Source: Odobenus rosmarus divergens
Taxonomy: Eukaryota; Chordata; Mammalia; Carnivora; Odobenidae
Length of the DNA stretch: 64,000 nt
Assembly: GCF_000321225.1 (NCBI RefSeq)
Contig: NW_004450286.1
Location: forward strand, 4,326,186-4,390,185
Direction of reading: 5' to 3'
The translations under genes were made by a program, and so were the position numbers. Positions 46,930 to 59,110 of the stretch are shown piece after piece. The notes beneath the pieces are model-generated. The model saw nothing but the letters and a program-made list of their open reading frames with translations, did no database searches and had not been told where the DNA came from. How positions within the stretch are numbered: the first letter of the stretch is position 1; every line of letters starts with the position of its first letter.

Positions 46930-47209
46930 ATCTTCTTCACTTATATAAGTTAAAAAAAAATCTGTCTACTCAACTCTAAATAATCACTCTATTATTTAGG
47001 GTTCTTCCCCATGACAACCTTTAAGATATTTGAAATTTGCTCTTACTTGCTCCATATGCTCCCTCTTCTGCAAGGCAAATTGTATAGTCCCTTCAGCTGT
47101 TACTTTGAGCTCTTTCATTATCATAACCACTCTTTTCTCAATATGTCCCAGTTTATTTTTTTGGTGGTACCTGTACACATGATGCTCAGAATAGAATGTA
47201 ACATTCCTG
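46930..47209. repeat. Possible L3/CR1-like LINE remnant
   Basis: catatgctccctcttctgca, ...cttcagctgttactttgag..., actcttttctcaatatgtcc, cagtttattttttt, ...gatgctcagaatagaatg follow the order of CR1/L3 3' sequence (TTCAGCCGTTCTTC ... CTCCAGTTTGTC ... GCCCAGAACTG). Divergent, so only a possibility. Confidence 0.35.
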
Positions 47210-47382
47210 GATTGACCATATAGTTGTGGGTTTATTTCTAGGTTTTCTATTCTGTTTTATTGCTCTGTGTCTATTTTTGTGCCAGTATCACACTATTTTG
47301 ATTACTACAGCTTTGTAATATAACTTGAAATCCAGAATTGTGATACTTCCAGATTTGCTTTTCCTTTTTAAGATTGTTTTGG

Positions 47383-47986
47383 CTAGTTGGGGTGTGTGTG
47401 GTTCCATACATAGTTTGGGATTGTTTGTTCTGGTTCTGTGAAAAATGTTGTTGGTATTTTGATAGCAATTGCATTAAAAGTGTAGATTACTTTGGGTAGT
47501 ATAGGTATTCTAACAATATTTGTTCTTCCAATCCATGAGCATGGAATGTCTTTCCATTTCTTTGTGTCATCTTCAATTTCTTTCGTCAGTGTTTTGTAGT
47601 TTTCAGAGAACAGGTCTTTCACCTCTTTGGTTAGGTTTATTCCTAGGTATCTTATTGTTTTGGTGCAATTGTAAATGGGATTGTTCCTTAATTTCTCTTT
47701 CTGCCTCTTCATTATTGGTGTATAGAAATGCAACAGATTTCTGCATGTTGATTTTGTATCCTGTGACTTTACTGAATTCATTTATGAGTTCTAGCATTTT
47801 TTGGTGGAGCTGTTCAGGTTTTCTACGTAGATTATCATGTTGTCTGTGAATAGTGAAAGACTGGCTCCCTCCTTGCCTCTTTTGATGCCTTTTATTTCTT
47901 TTTGTTGTCTGATTCCTGAGGCTAGGACTTCCAATACTATGTTGAAAAGAAGTGGTGAGAGTGGACATCCTTGTCTTATTCCTCAC
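47383..47986 (-). pseudogene. L1 ORF2 remnant (after the reverse transcriptase core)
   Basis: Two overlapping minus-strand frames (47603-47986 and 47383-47781) carry [20 protein letters not shown] and [19 protein letters not shown], both L1 ORF2 signatures just downstream of the catalytic motif. A frameshift splits them. Confidence 0.9.
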
Positions 47987-48269
47987 TTTGGAGGAAAGCC
48001 TTTCAGTTTTTCCCCATTAAGGATGATGCTAATTGTGGGCTCTTTCTTTTTTTAAAAATATATGGGCTTTTTTATGTTGAAGTATGTTCCCTCCAAACCT
48101 ACCTTGTTGAGAGTTTTTTTTATCATGATTGGATGTTGTACTTTTTTCTATATCTATTGAAATGATCATATGGTTCTTATTCTTTCTCTTATTGATGTGA
48201 TGTATCATGCTGATTGATTCACAAATATTGAACCACCCTTGTGACCCAGAAATAAATCCCACGTAATCA

Positions 48270-48480
48270 TGGTGATTTTTTTTTTTTTAATTTTGAGAGA
48301 GAGAGAGTGTGCTCAAGTGGGAGTGAAGGGTCAGAGGGAGAGGGAGAGAGAGAGAATGTTAAGCAAGCTTCATGCCTAGCATGGAGCTTGATACGGGGCT
48401 CAGTCTCGTGATCCTGAGATCATTACTTGAGCAGAAATCAAGAGTCAGGGGCTTAACTGAGTGAGCCACCCAAGCACCCC
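48270..48480 (-). mobile_element. SINEC, reverse, inside the L1
   Basis: Poly-T, GA-rich tract, catgcctagcatggagcttg, ...gagccacccaagcacccc. It is diverged relative to the other copies. Flanking L1 sequence (tggtgattttt / gagaatgatttttt) suggests an imperfect duplication. Confidence 0.88.
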
Positions 48481-49748
48481 GTGGAGAATGATTTTTTAAT
48501 GTATTTCTGGATTCAGTTTGCTAGTATTTTGTTGAGAATTTTTGCATCTATGTTCATCAGACATTGGCCTGTAATTATCTTTTTATGTGGTGTCTTTCTC
48601 TGGTTTTGGTTTCAGGATAATGCTGGCCTTATAGAATGAATTTGGAAGTTTTACTTCCTTTTCTATTCGTTGGAATAGTTTGAGAAAAATGGGTTTTAAC
48701 TCTCTTTAAATCGTTGATAGAATTCAACGGTGAAGCCATCTGGTCCTGGACTTTTGTTTATTGGGACTTCTTGATTACTGATTCAATTTCTTTGCTGGTG
48801 ATTGGTTTGTTCAAATTTTCTATTTCCTCCTATTTCAGTTTTGGTGGTTTATATGTTTCTAGGAATTTGTTCATTTTTTTCTAGTTTGTCCAACTTGTTG
48901 GCATATAGGTTTTCATAGTATTCTCTTATAATTTTTTGTGTTTCTCAGTATTGGTTGCTATTTCTCCTCTGTCCTTTGTGATTTTGTTTATTTGGATCCT
49001 TTCTCTTTTTCTCTTGATGAGTCTGGCTAGAGGTTTATCAGTTTTATTGTTTTGCTTTGTTTTGTTTTTTTTTTCAAAGAACCAGCTCCTGGTTTCATTG
49101 ATCAGCTCTATTGTTTTATTTTGTTTCTATATCATTTATGTTGCTCTAAAAGTTGTTTATTTTCTTCGGCTAGTTTTAGATTTTGTTTGTTGTTCTTTTT
49201 CTACTTCCTTTAGGTGTAAAGTTAGGTTGTATATTTGAGATTTTTCTTGCTTCTTGAGGTAGGCCTGTATTGCTATAGATTTCCCTCTTTGAACCTCTTT
49301 TGCTGCATCCTAAAGGTTTTGAACCATTGTATTTTCATTTGAATTTGTCTCCATGTATTTTTAATCTCTTCCTTTATTTCCTGGTTGACCTATTCATTGT
49401 TTAGTAGGATGTTCTTTAACCTCCATGTGTTTGTGGTCTTTCCAGATTTTTTTCTTGTGGTGTACTTCTGGTATTGTAGCATTGTGCTCAGAAAAGATGC
49501 ATGGTATGACTTCAATATTTTAAAATTTTTTGAGGCTTGTTTTGTGGCCTAATATGTGATCTATTCTGGAGAATATTCTATGTGTGCTTAAAAAGAGTGT
49601 GTGTGTATTCTCCTGTTTTAGAATGGCATGTTCTGAATATATCTATTAAATTCATCTGGTCCAGTGTGCCATTCAAAGCCATTATTTCTTTGTTGATTTT
49701 CTGTTTGGATGATCTGTCCATTGATCTAAGTGGGGTGTTAAAGTCCCA

Positions 49749-49796
<48 letters not shown>
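49749..49796. repeat. (CTA)16 microsatellite
   Basis: Sixteen clean CTA/TAC units, an expansion within the endonuclease part of the reverse L1. Confidence 0.97.
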
Positions 49797-50868
49797 AGTA
49801 TCATTGGATTAATTCCTTTATGTTTGTTATTAACTGTTTCATGTGTTTAGGTGTGCCCATGTTGATGTATAAATATTTACAATTGTTATATCTTCTTGTT
49901 GGATAGTGCCCTTCTTGGTTTCTTGTTACAGTCTTTGTTTTAAAGTCTATTTTATCCAATGTAAGTATTGCTGCCCAGGCTTTCTTTTGACATCCATTTG
50001 CATGATAGATGGTTCTCCATCCCCCTTGCTTTCAATCTGCAGGTGTTTTAAGTCTAAAATGAGTCTCTTGTAGGCAGCATATAGATGAGTCTTGTTTTTT
50101 TATCCATCTGTCACCCTATGTCTTTTGATTGGAGTGTTTAGTCCATTTACATTCAAGTAATTATTGATAGAGATATATTTATTGCCATTTTATTACTTGT
50201 GGTTTTTCTGGAGATTTTCTCTGATCTTGTTTTTCTTTCTTTCACCCTTTCCTGATTTTATTTAGTGATATATTTGGATATTTTTCTCTTTATCTTTTGC
50301 ATATTTATTAGTGGTTTTTGGTTTGTGGTTACCATTAGGTTGTATATAATATCTTCTGCATACAGCAATCTATATTAAGTTGATGGTCATTTAAGTTTGA
50401 ACCCATTCTTTATTGCTGTTATCCCCACATTGTAGGTATATGGTGTCACATTTTACATCTTTTTATTTTGTGAGTTCTTTGACTGATTCTTTACAGAAAT
50501 ATTCATTTTTACTGCTTTTGTGTTTCCTACCTTCATATTGTCATTTTTGTCTTTGTTTTCCACTCAAAGAATCCCCTTTAATGTTTCTTGCAGGGCTGGT
50601 TTAGTGGTCATGGATTCCTTTAGTTTTTGTTTGTTTGGGAAACTCTTTATCTCTCCTGTTCTGAATGATAGCCTTGCTGCATAGAGTATTCTTGGCTGCA
50701 GGTTTTTTCCCCATTCAGCACTTTGAATGTATCTGTCACTCCTTTCTGGCTTGGAAAGTTTCTGTTGAAAAATCCACTCATAGCCTTATGGAGTTTTCTT
50801 TGTATGTAACTGTCGGCTTTGTCTTGCTGCTTTTATAATTTTTTCATAAAGAAAAAAAATTTGCTGTT

Positions 50869-51479
50869 TTAATTACAATAAATGTCTTGGTGTAGATCTG
50901 CTTTTGTTGATTTTGTTAGATTTCTCTGTGCCTCCTGGATCTGGATATCTGTTTCCTTCCCTATATTAGGGAAGTTTTCAGCTATTATTTCTTCAAATAA
51001 ATTCTCTGCCCCCTCTTCTTCTTCTGGGACTCCTAAAATATGAATATTATTATGTTGGATGGAGTAACTGAGTTCCCTAAGTCTATTCTCATTTTGCATA
51101 ATTCTTTTTTCTCTCTTTTATTCAGCTTGATTACTTTCCATTATTCTGTCTTCTAGGTCATTAATTAATTCCTCTGCTTTTTCTAGCTCTATTCATTCCA
51201 TCAAGCATGTTTCTGATTTTATTTATCAGCACTTTATCTCTGCTATGTTATTCTTTATCTTTTTGTAAATGTTCTCACAGATGTCTTCCACTCTTTCTCA
51301 AGTCCAGTGAGTATCTCTATGATCATTGTTTTAAATTCTCTATCAGGCATGTTACTTATATCTGTTTTACTTAGATTTCCAACTATGGTCTTGTCTTGTT
51401 CTTTCATTTGGGACAAATTTCTCTGTCTTCTCATTTTGTCTAAGTCTTTGTGCCTACTTCTGTGTATTAGGAAAGTCAA
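50869..51479 (-). pseudogene. L1 ORF1 remnant
   Basis: ORF1 makes the RNA-binding chaperone of L1 particles. The frame at 50869-51099 has ILGVPEEEEGAENLFEEIIA and FPNIGKETDIQIQEAQR, the RRM-region signature. The frame at 51255-51479 is the N-terminal part (DREFKTMIIEILTGLEKE). Stops separate the two, so no intact protein. Confidence 0.88.
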
Positions 51480-51499
51480 CTACATCTCCTGTTCTTGAG

Positions 51500-52235
51500 G
51501 GCAATAGCCTTGTGAAAAAGAGGTCTTGTATGCCCTACAGTGTAGTGTCCCCTGTTCCTCAGGACATGATGCTTCAGGGAATGCCACCAAAGTGTGCCAC
51601 ATGTACTCTGCTGTTGTTTCCTGACCATTTTATCCTTTAGGCCAGTCATCTACAGAGGCTCTCTTTGTCTGTTGTGGGTAATGGTTCATCCCTGTCCTGA
51701 ATGTGGTGCATTTTAATTAGGTATACCTGGTCTGTTTGGAAATAAGACCAGTGGCCACCACCACCAGAACCAAATATCCACAAAACTCCCATGATGGGAG
51801 ATGCAGTGTGAGCAGGAGTTTGGGCTCATCTTCTGGGGGAAGGGACCTGCTGCACTGGAACTGAGGCAGGCAGGGACTGGGAAGGGCAGTTCCACCAGAG
51901 CTTGGGTGGGGAGCAGGGCATGGTGTAAGTAAGTTAGGTAGTGAGTGTTGGCACTGCACTGGTTTCTACAGGTGGCTCTGTGTTTAAGCTAAGGGGTGGG
52001 GAAGGGAAATAGCACCCACCAGTTCCTTTGTTCCCAGAGGGGTCTCTCCATGAACACTGACTCTCTAGGGCACACTCCAAGATTAGCATCTAACCTGCCA
52101 CTGTATGCCCCAGGCACTCCAGATCTCTGTTCCCATGCTTTATGTCTGCAAGGTGTTTGCCCTGCCTTTTCTCCAAGAGCAGCCTCAGTGTCCTCTGATC
52201 TCTCCTAAAGCCAAGCACACTGACCTTTAAAACAA
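51500..52235 (-). promoter_or_regulatory. L1 5'UTR, reverse
   Basis: GC-richer than its surroundings and upstream (minus strand) of the ORF1 remnant, where an L1 internal promoter would lie. Different from the young 5'UTR at 1-791, so it belongs to an older L1 lineage. Promoter activity is not implied. Confidence 0.6.
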
Positions 52236-52242
52236 GGCTTTA

Positions 52243-52265
52243 TGGGCGTGTGAGTGGCTCAGTGG
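52243..52265 (+). mobile_element. SINEC head shard
   Basis: tgggcgtgtgagtggctcag resembles the SINEC head and stops after about 23 bases. Short direct repeats aggcttta lie on each side (52235-52242 and 52266-52273). Confidence 0.45.
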
Positions 52266-52273
52266 AGGCTTTA

Positions 52274-54213
52274 CACACATATTTGTTAATTAAAGATTTA
52301 ACTTCCTAATTTATTAGTCTCAAAAGGAATAAGAAAAACTACAGCAAAACAATGACTATGCAAATTAGCTAGTAGGTGACAGGAATTTTCATACATAATT
52401 TTAACTCTTCTTGCCTCCTATGCTGAGGATTTTTATTCTAAATATATGTACAATGTCAACACACATATACACACACATTATCAAAGAAGCTTTTAAATTC
52501 GAAGGTGATTTCCCTTTAACACTTAGCATATTTCTTTTCACTGTCAACTGGTGTATGCTAAGGGAATGCAAGTTAACTGTATTATTAATTTAAGTAAGAC
52601 ATAAGTAGTAAGGTAAATCTTCTGCCAACCACATAACACATTCCAAAGCCAAATATAAATGAGCTATGATTAGCCTGCTGTTCCCTTTTATTAGTACAGA
52701 TTAATGGCATATTTGCTGTGGGTATAGAAATGTACATCATTGTGTTTTCTAGGGGTCTTAGGACCATTTGGGAACTGCAAAGGGAACCTCACATATCACT
52801 ATTTTGTGGTGACATCTCACTATATAATCGATACAACAGATAAGGTCTGATTGGACAAGTGTTAACTGATTAAAAAGCATGAGTAGTATTTGTAGGCAGA
52901 ACAGTTAATGAGCTAAGAAACTAAATTTCTTTATCAGTCAATAGCAAACATGTACTCTCTTCATGGAAGTATTTCAGTGTTTCTTCGCCTGCCATGGATC
53001 TAGACTGTGTGTAGCATTGTTGCCAAAGAGCATTTTTAGAAACCCATTCTTGACTAGGGGGAACACAGGGAGTAGCAATCCATTAATGAAGCAGATCACA
53101 TCAGTAAATTACATTCCACTTCCCCTGTTCAGGCCTGTAGTACAACTCCAGAAAGGGGAAAAGAATGATGCAAGGAGGAAAAAGCCCTCAAATTAAATTT
53201 TCAAGTCTGATTTATGAGACTGCTTCTGAATCTAAAAATCTAGGGTTGTTTTTTTTTTTTTCCTAATTTCAATTATCTGTTCCTCTGCTTCCCTGACTAG
53301 GCTGTTCTAAGACTTGTTTCTTGGCTTGTTGCCTACATCATTCCCTTCTTGGCTTGTTCTCATTACAGCACTTTTGTCTGTTAGGAGTGAAGACCCTTGA
53401 AACTGGGAATCTAGACTATATAGAGCAAAACCTATTGCTGGCAATGGGCAGTTAAGAGACAACACAGGCTATTAACTTATGCTGTTGTTTTCTGGTAGCC
53501 ATTGCAGGGCACTGCATGTGTGCCATTATTCACAATCAGGGCCACAATTCTAGTTCCTGCTGGGATTGTTTTTTTATCAAGAACAAGTAAGTAAGATGGT
53601 TATAAAAGTCCTGTGCAGTGGACTAACATTTAGGATTTCTTGATGAACTCAGTTCTTCCTAATTGTGCCCTGTGGCTGTAAGGTAAAGTGCTCTAGGCCA
53701 GTACTTGTGAGCAAGAGTATAATCTGAAGTATTAGCTATAATGCTATTGCTTCCATTTGTAGAGGACTGTAGGATTTAGCAAGATGGGGCATTGGGTAGA
53801 GTAGTGGGAGGGAATGCTAACTATAAAACAAACAAAGCTAGAAAAGCAGCAGTAGAAAAGGAGAAAATATGAGACTAAATTGGGAATAGTAGGGAGTTCA
53901 ATTTAACTGAAGAATAAACTAAATGTGAAAAAAATGAGTGAGAAAGAATTTTAGAAAAGTATATTTTAGCTAAATCATTGAAGCCCTTTCCAAAGAATTT
54001 GGAATGTGTTTTATATGTATTGTGGCCATTATGGAGGTTTTTGAGGAAGGGAAGTGACAAAATCAAAGATGTTCTCTAGAGAAACCATTTTTTCTCAAGA
54101 AGAGGGATGGGGTTTTAGGATAGTCTATTCAAGAGGTAAAGAATATCTCAGTTAAGAGTGATTGTAGAGTGGAAAGAAGAAATTAACATCAGAGACTTAT
54201 GGGTAGTAATGAT
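52274..54213. other. Intronic stretch, nothing recognised
   Basis: No exon or transposon identified. The frame at 52963-53196 has no recognisable domain. A poly-T tract is at 53249-53261. Confidence 0.45.
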
Positions 54214-54233
54214 AAGATTACATAACCAATTGG

Positions 54234-54755
54234 CCATTTGCAACGAGGATGGAACTAGAGGGCATTATGCTGAGTGAAATAAGTCAATCAGAGAAAGACA
54301 TGTATCATATGACCCCACTGATATGAGGAATTCTTAATCTCAGGCAACAAACTGAGGGTTGCTGGAGTGGTGGGGGGGGGAGGGATGGGGTGGCTGGGTG
54401 ACAGACATTGGGGAGGGTATGTACTATGGTGAGCGCTGTGAATTGTGTAAGACTGTTGAATCACAGACCTGTACCTCTGAGACAAATAATAAATTATATG
54501 TTAAAAAAAAAAGAAGATAGCAGAAAGGGAAGAATGAAGGGGGGGAAATCAGAGGGGGAGACGAACCATGAGAGACTAAGGACTCTGAGAAACAAACTGA
54601 GGGCTCTAGAGGGGAGGGGGGTGGGGGATGGGTTAGCCTGGTGATGGGTATTAAAGAGGGCACGTACTGAATGGAGCCCTGGGTGTATTACGCAAACAAT
54701 GAATCATCAAAAACTAATGATGTAATGTATGGTGATTAACATAACATAATAAAAA
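54234..54755 (+). mobile_element. Young L1, 5'-truncated 3' end
   Basis: Starts in the last part of ORF2 (ccatttgcaacgaggatgga, gagaaagacatgtatcatat) and includes the full G-rich 3'UTR with AAAAGAAGATAGCAG and an A-rich end. Perfect 20-bp duplication aagattacataaccaattgg at 54214-54233 and 54756-54775. The element is very similar to 802-1265. Confidence 0.96.
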
Positions 54756-54775
54756 AAGATTACATAACCAATTGG

Positions 54776-56275
54776 GTATGGGGGAAAGGATGAGGGAGGA
54801 ATTCAAGATGATTATGAAATTTCAACTATGGGTGGGTGACTAGGAGTATCATGATTTCATTATCATATATAGAGAAACAGGTGAAAGTACAAGGTTAGGA
54901 GGGAAGATGGTAAGTTTCATTAAACAAGTTTAATCTGAAATATTAGTGGGATATATGTATAGATATCTCAAAGGAGTTAAACATGAGGGATTGGGACATA
55001 TAATAAAGGGTAGAGCTAAAAACACAGATTTGTTTCATTCATGGGAATAGATGTTGTCACCCAAAGAGAGAATGAAAAGATAGAAAAGGAAACATCTGAG
55101 GACAAAACACTGAAAACATTTAGCTGGGGGTAAAAGAACCAAAAGAGGGAGGGAAAGGAAAAGTTTGAGATGGAAGAGGGATTCAGACACTGAAGGAGCT
55201 AGTTTCAAGATTAGACATGGACAATTCTAACAAATCAGTGGCTGTAAGATCAAGGAATAGCATGGGTTCTGAGAAGTATTTGAGGATTCTGGGAACAAAG
55301 AGGTAATGTCATCAGCTTTGGTGACTAAACTGGTACCTTTGACAAGAGAATATTGACTTAGGAGATCAAAGTAAGGAAGTAAGGCACATTGGATGGATTT
55401 CATTCATTTACTCATTAAAGAAATATTTGTTGATCATCTATTATGTGTTAGGTACTTATCTCAGGTCTGCAAAATCAGCAGTGAACAAATCAGATCCAGT
55501 CCCTTCTCTTATGGAACTCATGTCTCGTGGGAGAAAAAAGCAGTAGATGAGTGTGAGAGGTCGAAGTAGTCACAATAAAGTCTGATAGCTCAAGATTCAA
55601 AAGAGCTTTGGGGAGTTGGAGGAGAAGGAAAAAAATTAGAAAGTGACAAGAAGGAACTCTAACCCACCCATCTATAGGTCAATAGCAGAGAGGTTTAGAA
55701 GAGAAAATAGCTACCCTTGAGAGGTTTGTAGGAGATTCCTTTAAGGGGAAATCTGTATCAGGGCAAAAAGTTGAAGGTTGTATTCAGAAAATTTTGCTAA
55801 TGATTTCCAGAGACTATGGTAGAAGGCTTGTGAGGAGTTAAGGAGGGGTGTGATTGGATCAGATTAGAGAATGTGTATAACCTTTCATGGTGGCTAAAGT
55901 AAACAGGGACAAAGGGTTTTATAGGATTAATCCTGATGGTTCCTCAGGCAGTCTGAGTGATGAGGATTTAGGCCATGGAGTGAGGAGTGAAGGGGATTGA
56001 CAGTGAGCAGATAGCCAGCACCAGTCCCATATTGGCCACAGTTTAGGATTTTAATTAAAAGAAAAAATAGCAGAAGTGTCTCCTCTTCAGATGTAGCTCT
56101 AGTCATGTACAGATGGGCAGCATGGGTGCGCTCACACTCCACCAAGAATGACATAGAGCCTGGTGAAAATTTGCTTAGCTACATTGGAATATGAAGATAG
56201 AAGTGAAAGGAAAAATGGAAGTAGTGCAGTGGTAGGAAGAAGCTTTTGGAATGCCTACAAAAAGGTTTAAAAATG
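54776..56275. other. Intronic stretch with an old LINE tail
   Basis: At about 55400-55540, cattcatttactcattaaag, aaatatttgttgatcatcta, ttatgtgttaggtacttatc, gcagtgaacaaatcagatcc resemble the end of an L2/MIR-type repeat. The rest is unassigned. Confidence 0.45.
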
Positions 56276-56287
56276 TAAATGCCTTTA

Positions 56288-56596
56288 GCAAAATCAAAAA
56301 CACAAGAAACAAGTGTTGGAGAGGACGTGGAGAAATAGGAACCCTCGTGCACTGTTGGTGGGAGTGCAAACTGGTGCAGCCACTATGGAAAACAGTATGG
56401 AGTTTCCTTAAAAAGTTAAAAATGGAACTACCCTAGGATCCAGCAATTGCACTACTGGGCATGTACCCAAAGAATACAAAAACACTAATTCAAAGGGATA
56501 CATGCACTCCAACGTTTATAGCAGCATTATTTACAGTAGCTAAATATGGAAGCAGCCCAAATCTCCATCAATAGAGGAATGGATAAAGAAGAGGTG

Positions 56597-56632
<36 letters not shown>

Positions 56633-57011
56633 GAATATTATTCAGCCATAAAAAGAATGAAATTTCTCCATTTGCAATGACATGGATGGAGCTAGAGCTC
56701 TATAAGACAGAGGAAGACAAATACCATATGATTTCACTCATATGTGGAATTTAAGAAACAAAAAATAAACAGGCAAAGGAAGAAAATGAAGAGAAGGACA
56801 AACTAAGAAACAGACTCTTTCTTGACGGTTACGATAAGGGAGGTGGGTGGGGGGATGGGCAAAATAGGTGACGGGGATTAAAGAGTACACTTATCATGAT
56901 GAGCACTGAGGAATGCATAGAACCGTTGAATCACTGTATTGTATACCTGCAACTACTATAACACTATTTGTTAACATACTGGTATTAAAATAAGAAAATA
57001 TAAAAAAAAAT
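56288..57011 (+). mobile_element. 5'-truncated old L1, forward
   Basis: ORF2 C-terminal end and 3'UTR (agtgttggagaggacgtgga, tggtgggagtgcaaactggt, ccagcaattgcactactggg, accatatgatttcactcata) with an A-rich tail. Duplication taaatgccttta (56276-56287) and taaataccttta (57012-57023), one mismatch. It carries (AC)16 at 56599-56630. Confidence 0.9.
56599..56630. repeat. (AC)16 microsatellite within the L1
   Basis: Pure AC run placed just before the tggaatattattcagccata segment at the end of ORF2, the same position as the AC-rich run at 36301-36322 in another L1. Confidence 0.96.
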
Positions 57012-57023
57012 TAAATACCTTTA

Positions 57024-58919
57024 AAGGCTAAGCTGGTAAGAATAACCCTCCATGAAAATGTGAGGTATAAATCAATAGAGAATAGTGGAGCCTGTGACTC
57101 TTTAGGTGTGTAAGGAATACAAATTCATTTCCTAAAGAAACAGTTTGGTAGACTACATCAGGCTACCAGTGTGCTGCTCCTGGCCTAGAGGACCAATATT
57201 ATTATACTTTATGTAAAAAATCTCAGACGTAGTTGAAACACAACTTAATTCCAAGTCCTGCTGATACTTTAGCTAGGCCTGCTGGGATGCTTGCTGAACC
57301 TCTGAGGTTGTCTGGGAGCCTGCAATGGTCCTGGGCATGCAAGTGGAGTGCACCAGTAAAACCACCTTAGCAGCTGGAAAGTGGTTGATTTCTGATGAGA
57401 GAGGGGCTGAGAAGGAGAATGGAAGCAGTGGTGGCACTGAAGGGAGGAGAAAGTTCTGATAAGCTCAGGCAAAGGTTTTTTTTTGGTTTAAAAAACAAGC
57501 TACTCACAAAGCATTTTTATTTTTATTTTTTTTGACAGAAAAGAAAAACATCAGATGCTCACTCTGTGTCAATTTGACAAACCAACTTGCCCAGTCTGCT
57601 TCTCATCTAATTTCTTTCTATGTCATGGAACTATTGATATTGCAAAGATACACTGAAGTGTTCACATGGGGCTCAGAAATGTGTAACTCTGGAGAGTTAT
57701 AAACAAATATTCCATTTGAGAGTAGAAAGAGCTGCTAAGACTTTTTCCTACAGGTTTGAGCAAAGGAGTTAAGCCCAAATCTCTCTAGCTGATGAACATC
57801 TTCAGACAGGAGACTTCTCTTGATAGACTGTGTTTTTTTTTTTTCTTGAAGAGTCACCTAGTATTGCTCTGAGAACAAGATCTCAGGGTCTTAGGTTGTG
57901 GGATGAATGGAATTAAAGCAACAACAAAAAGTAAAAATGGCAATATCTTCCTAATGGTCATAAATACTTCAAAAATTTTTCAAAAAATCAAATGACAAAA
58001 TGTATGTCTTTGAAAACAAGTGCCATGTATCTTATACCCTGAAAAAAGAGAAACAGCTGATTTTATATCCATGTAGTTATAAAGTAATGGTCTGTTCAGT
58101 GGCTCCTTTCTATGCCCTCCTCTCCCTTTCCTTTAGCCGAACAAAGAGGAAGTCCATGAAAATCAAAGGGAGTGGCTAAGGACCGAGAATATTAGAGCAG
58201 AAAAGACTTCAGAAATCATCTGTTCTCACACCATGATTAGACAGAAGGGATATTGACCTTGGTGGGGTCATACAGCACTCAAACCTGAAGAGGGACATTG
58301 ATGCCAAGTCTGAACAAGGACATGGGTGCCAAGTGTGGATCTGTTCAACAGCTATACTTTTCCGTCAGAACAGATATGACTCTTATTACTCTGGGGATAA
58401 ATTCCTTTCAAGTTCACAGTCGTGCCTATGAATAAAGACTTAGAGTGAAGACAGTCTTCGAGAAGTGCCCTCAGGAGTTTACCATTGCTGTCAGAGCTTT
58501 TAGAACCACAGGCTTGGATGGAGGGTCTGTGGAAAGGGTGAATACAAGTACAGAGTGTACTTGAAAGTGTTAAAGATGTGTACATGTTTAGGAGAGGGTG
58601 CTGATAAACCTGACTTTTCCTTGTAATAGAAAAAATTACATTTAGCTAGAGGGCCCAAGGCTCCTAGTAAGTGTCACACTTCTTTTCACTTGAATGTCAT
58701 ACTTACAGCTAAGGGAAATGTAGTCTCTCCACTTGATGGCCTAAAAAGCTGGGACCAATTCCCTATTTACAAAGACATTTAGTCCTAAACAATAGTTTAG
58801 GATTTTAATTAAAGAAAAAAATTAGCCGATAAATATAACCTGGTTAGATTATAATGTCCTGAAGTACTATAATATGTGTCGGCTCTCACTGTTTCCCAAT
58901 GTCACTCATGACATTCTCT
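57024..58919. other. Intronic stretch, nothing recognised
   Basis: Poly-T tracts at 57477-57484, 57524-57532 and 57833-57843. The palindrome at 58783-58802 is listed separately. No exon-like block. Confidence 0.45.
58783..58802. repeat. 20-bp palindrome (8-bp arms)
   Basis: tcctaaacaatagtttagga: two 8-base arms with a 4-base centre. The right arm starts a 20-mer that recurs at 56040-56059. Confidence 0.8.
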
Positions 58920-58924
58920 CAAGA

Positions 58925-59110
58925 CAACATGACATAGTGTCAAGAATACTGACTTTGGAGTGAAGTATCCCTATTGCATCATATATTGTCTTGGAGCTTT
59001 TTTCTTTGTCTGTGAAATGGGCAGGTCATCATGAGGATTAATGGTAATGCCAGAAAAGTGGCTTGCACAGTGTTTGATCTTACTAGGGATTAAATAAATA
59101 GTAGCATTTC
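58925..59110 (+). repeat. MIR SINE
   Basis: agaatactgactttggagtg, gtctgtgaaatgggcaggtc, atgaggattaatggtaatgc, gcacagtgtttgatc, then gggattaaataaatag: MIR order. Confidence 0.65.

Larger units (their letters stand above)
47210..52235 (-). mobile_element. Near-complete L1, reverse, lacking its 3' end
   Basis: On the minus strand from 52235: G-rich 5'UTR (about 52235-51500), ORF1 remnants (about 51500-50530) and ORF2 from its N-terminal endonuclease (near 50170) to the C-terminal region at 47210. The last part of ORF2, the 3'UTR and the poly-A are absent. Reading frames are broken by many stops. A SINEC (48270-48480) and a CTA microsatellite (49749-49796) interrupt it. Confidence 0.88.

Noticed and set aside
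49537..49812. 91-codon frame with a threonine run
   Set aside because: It is antisense to L1 ORF2 and the threonines come from the CTA microsatellite.
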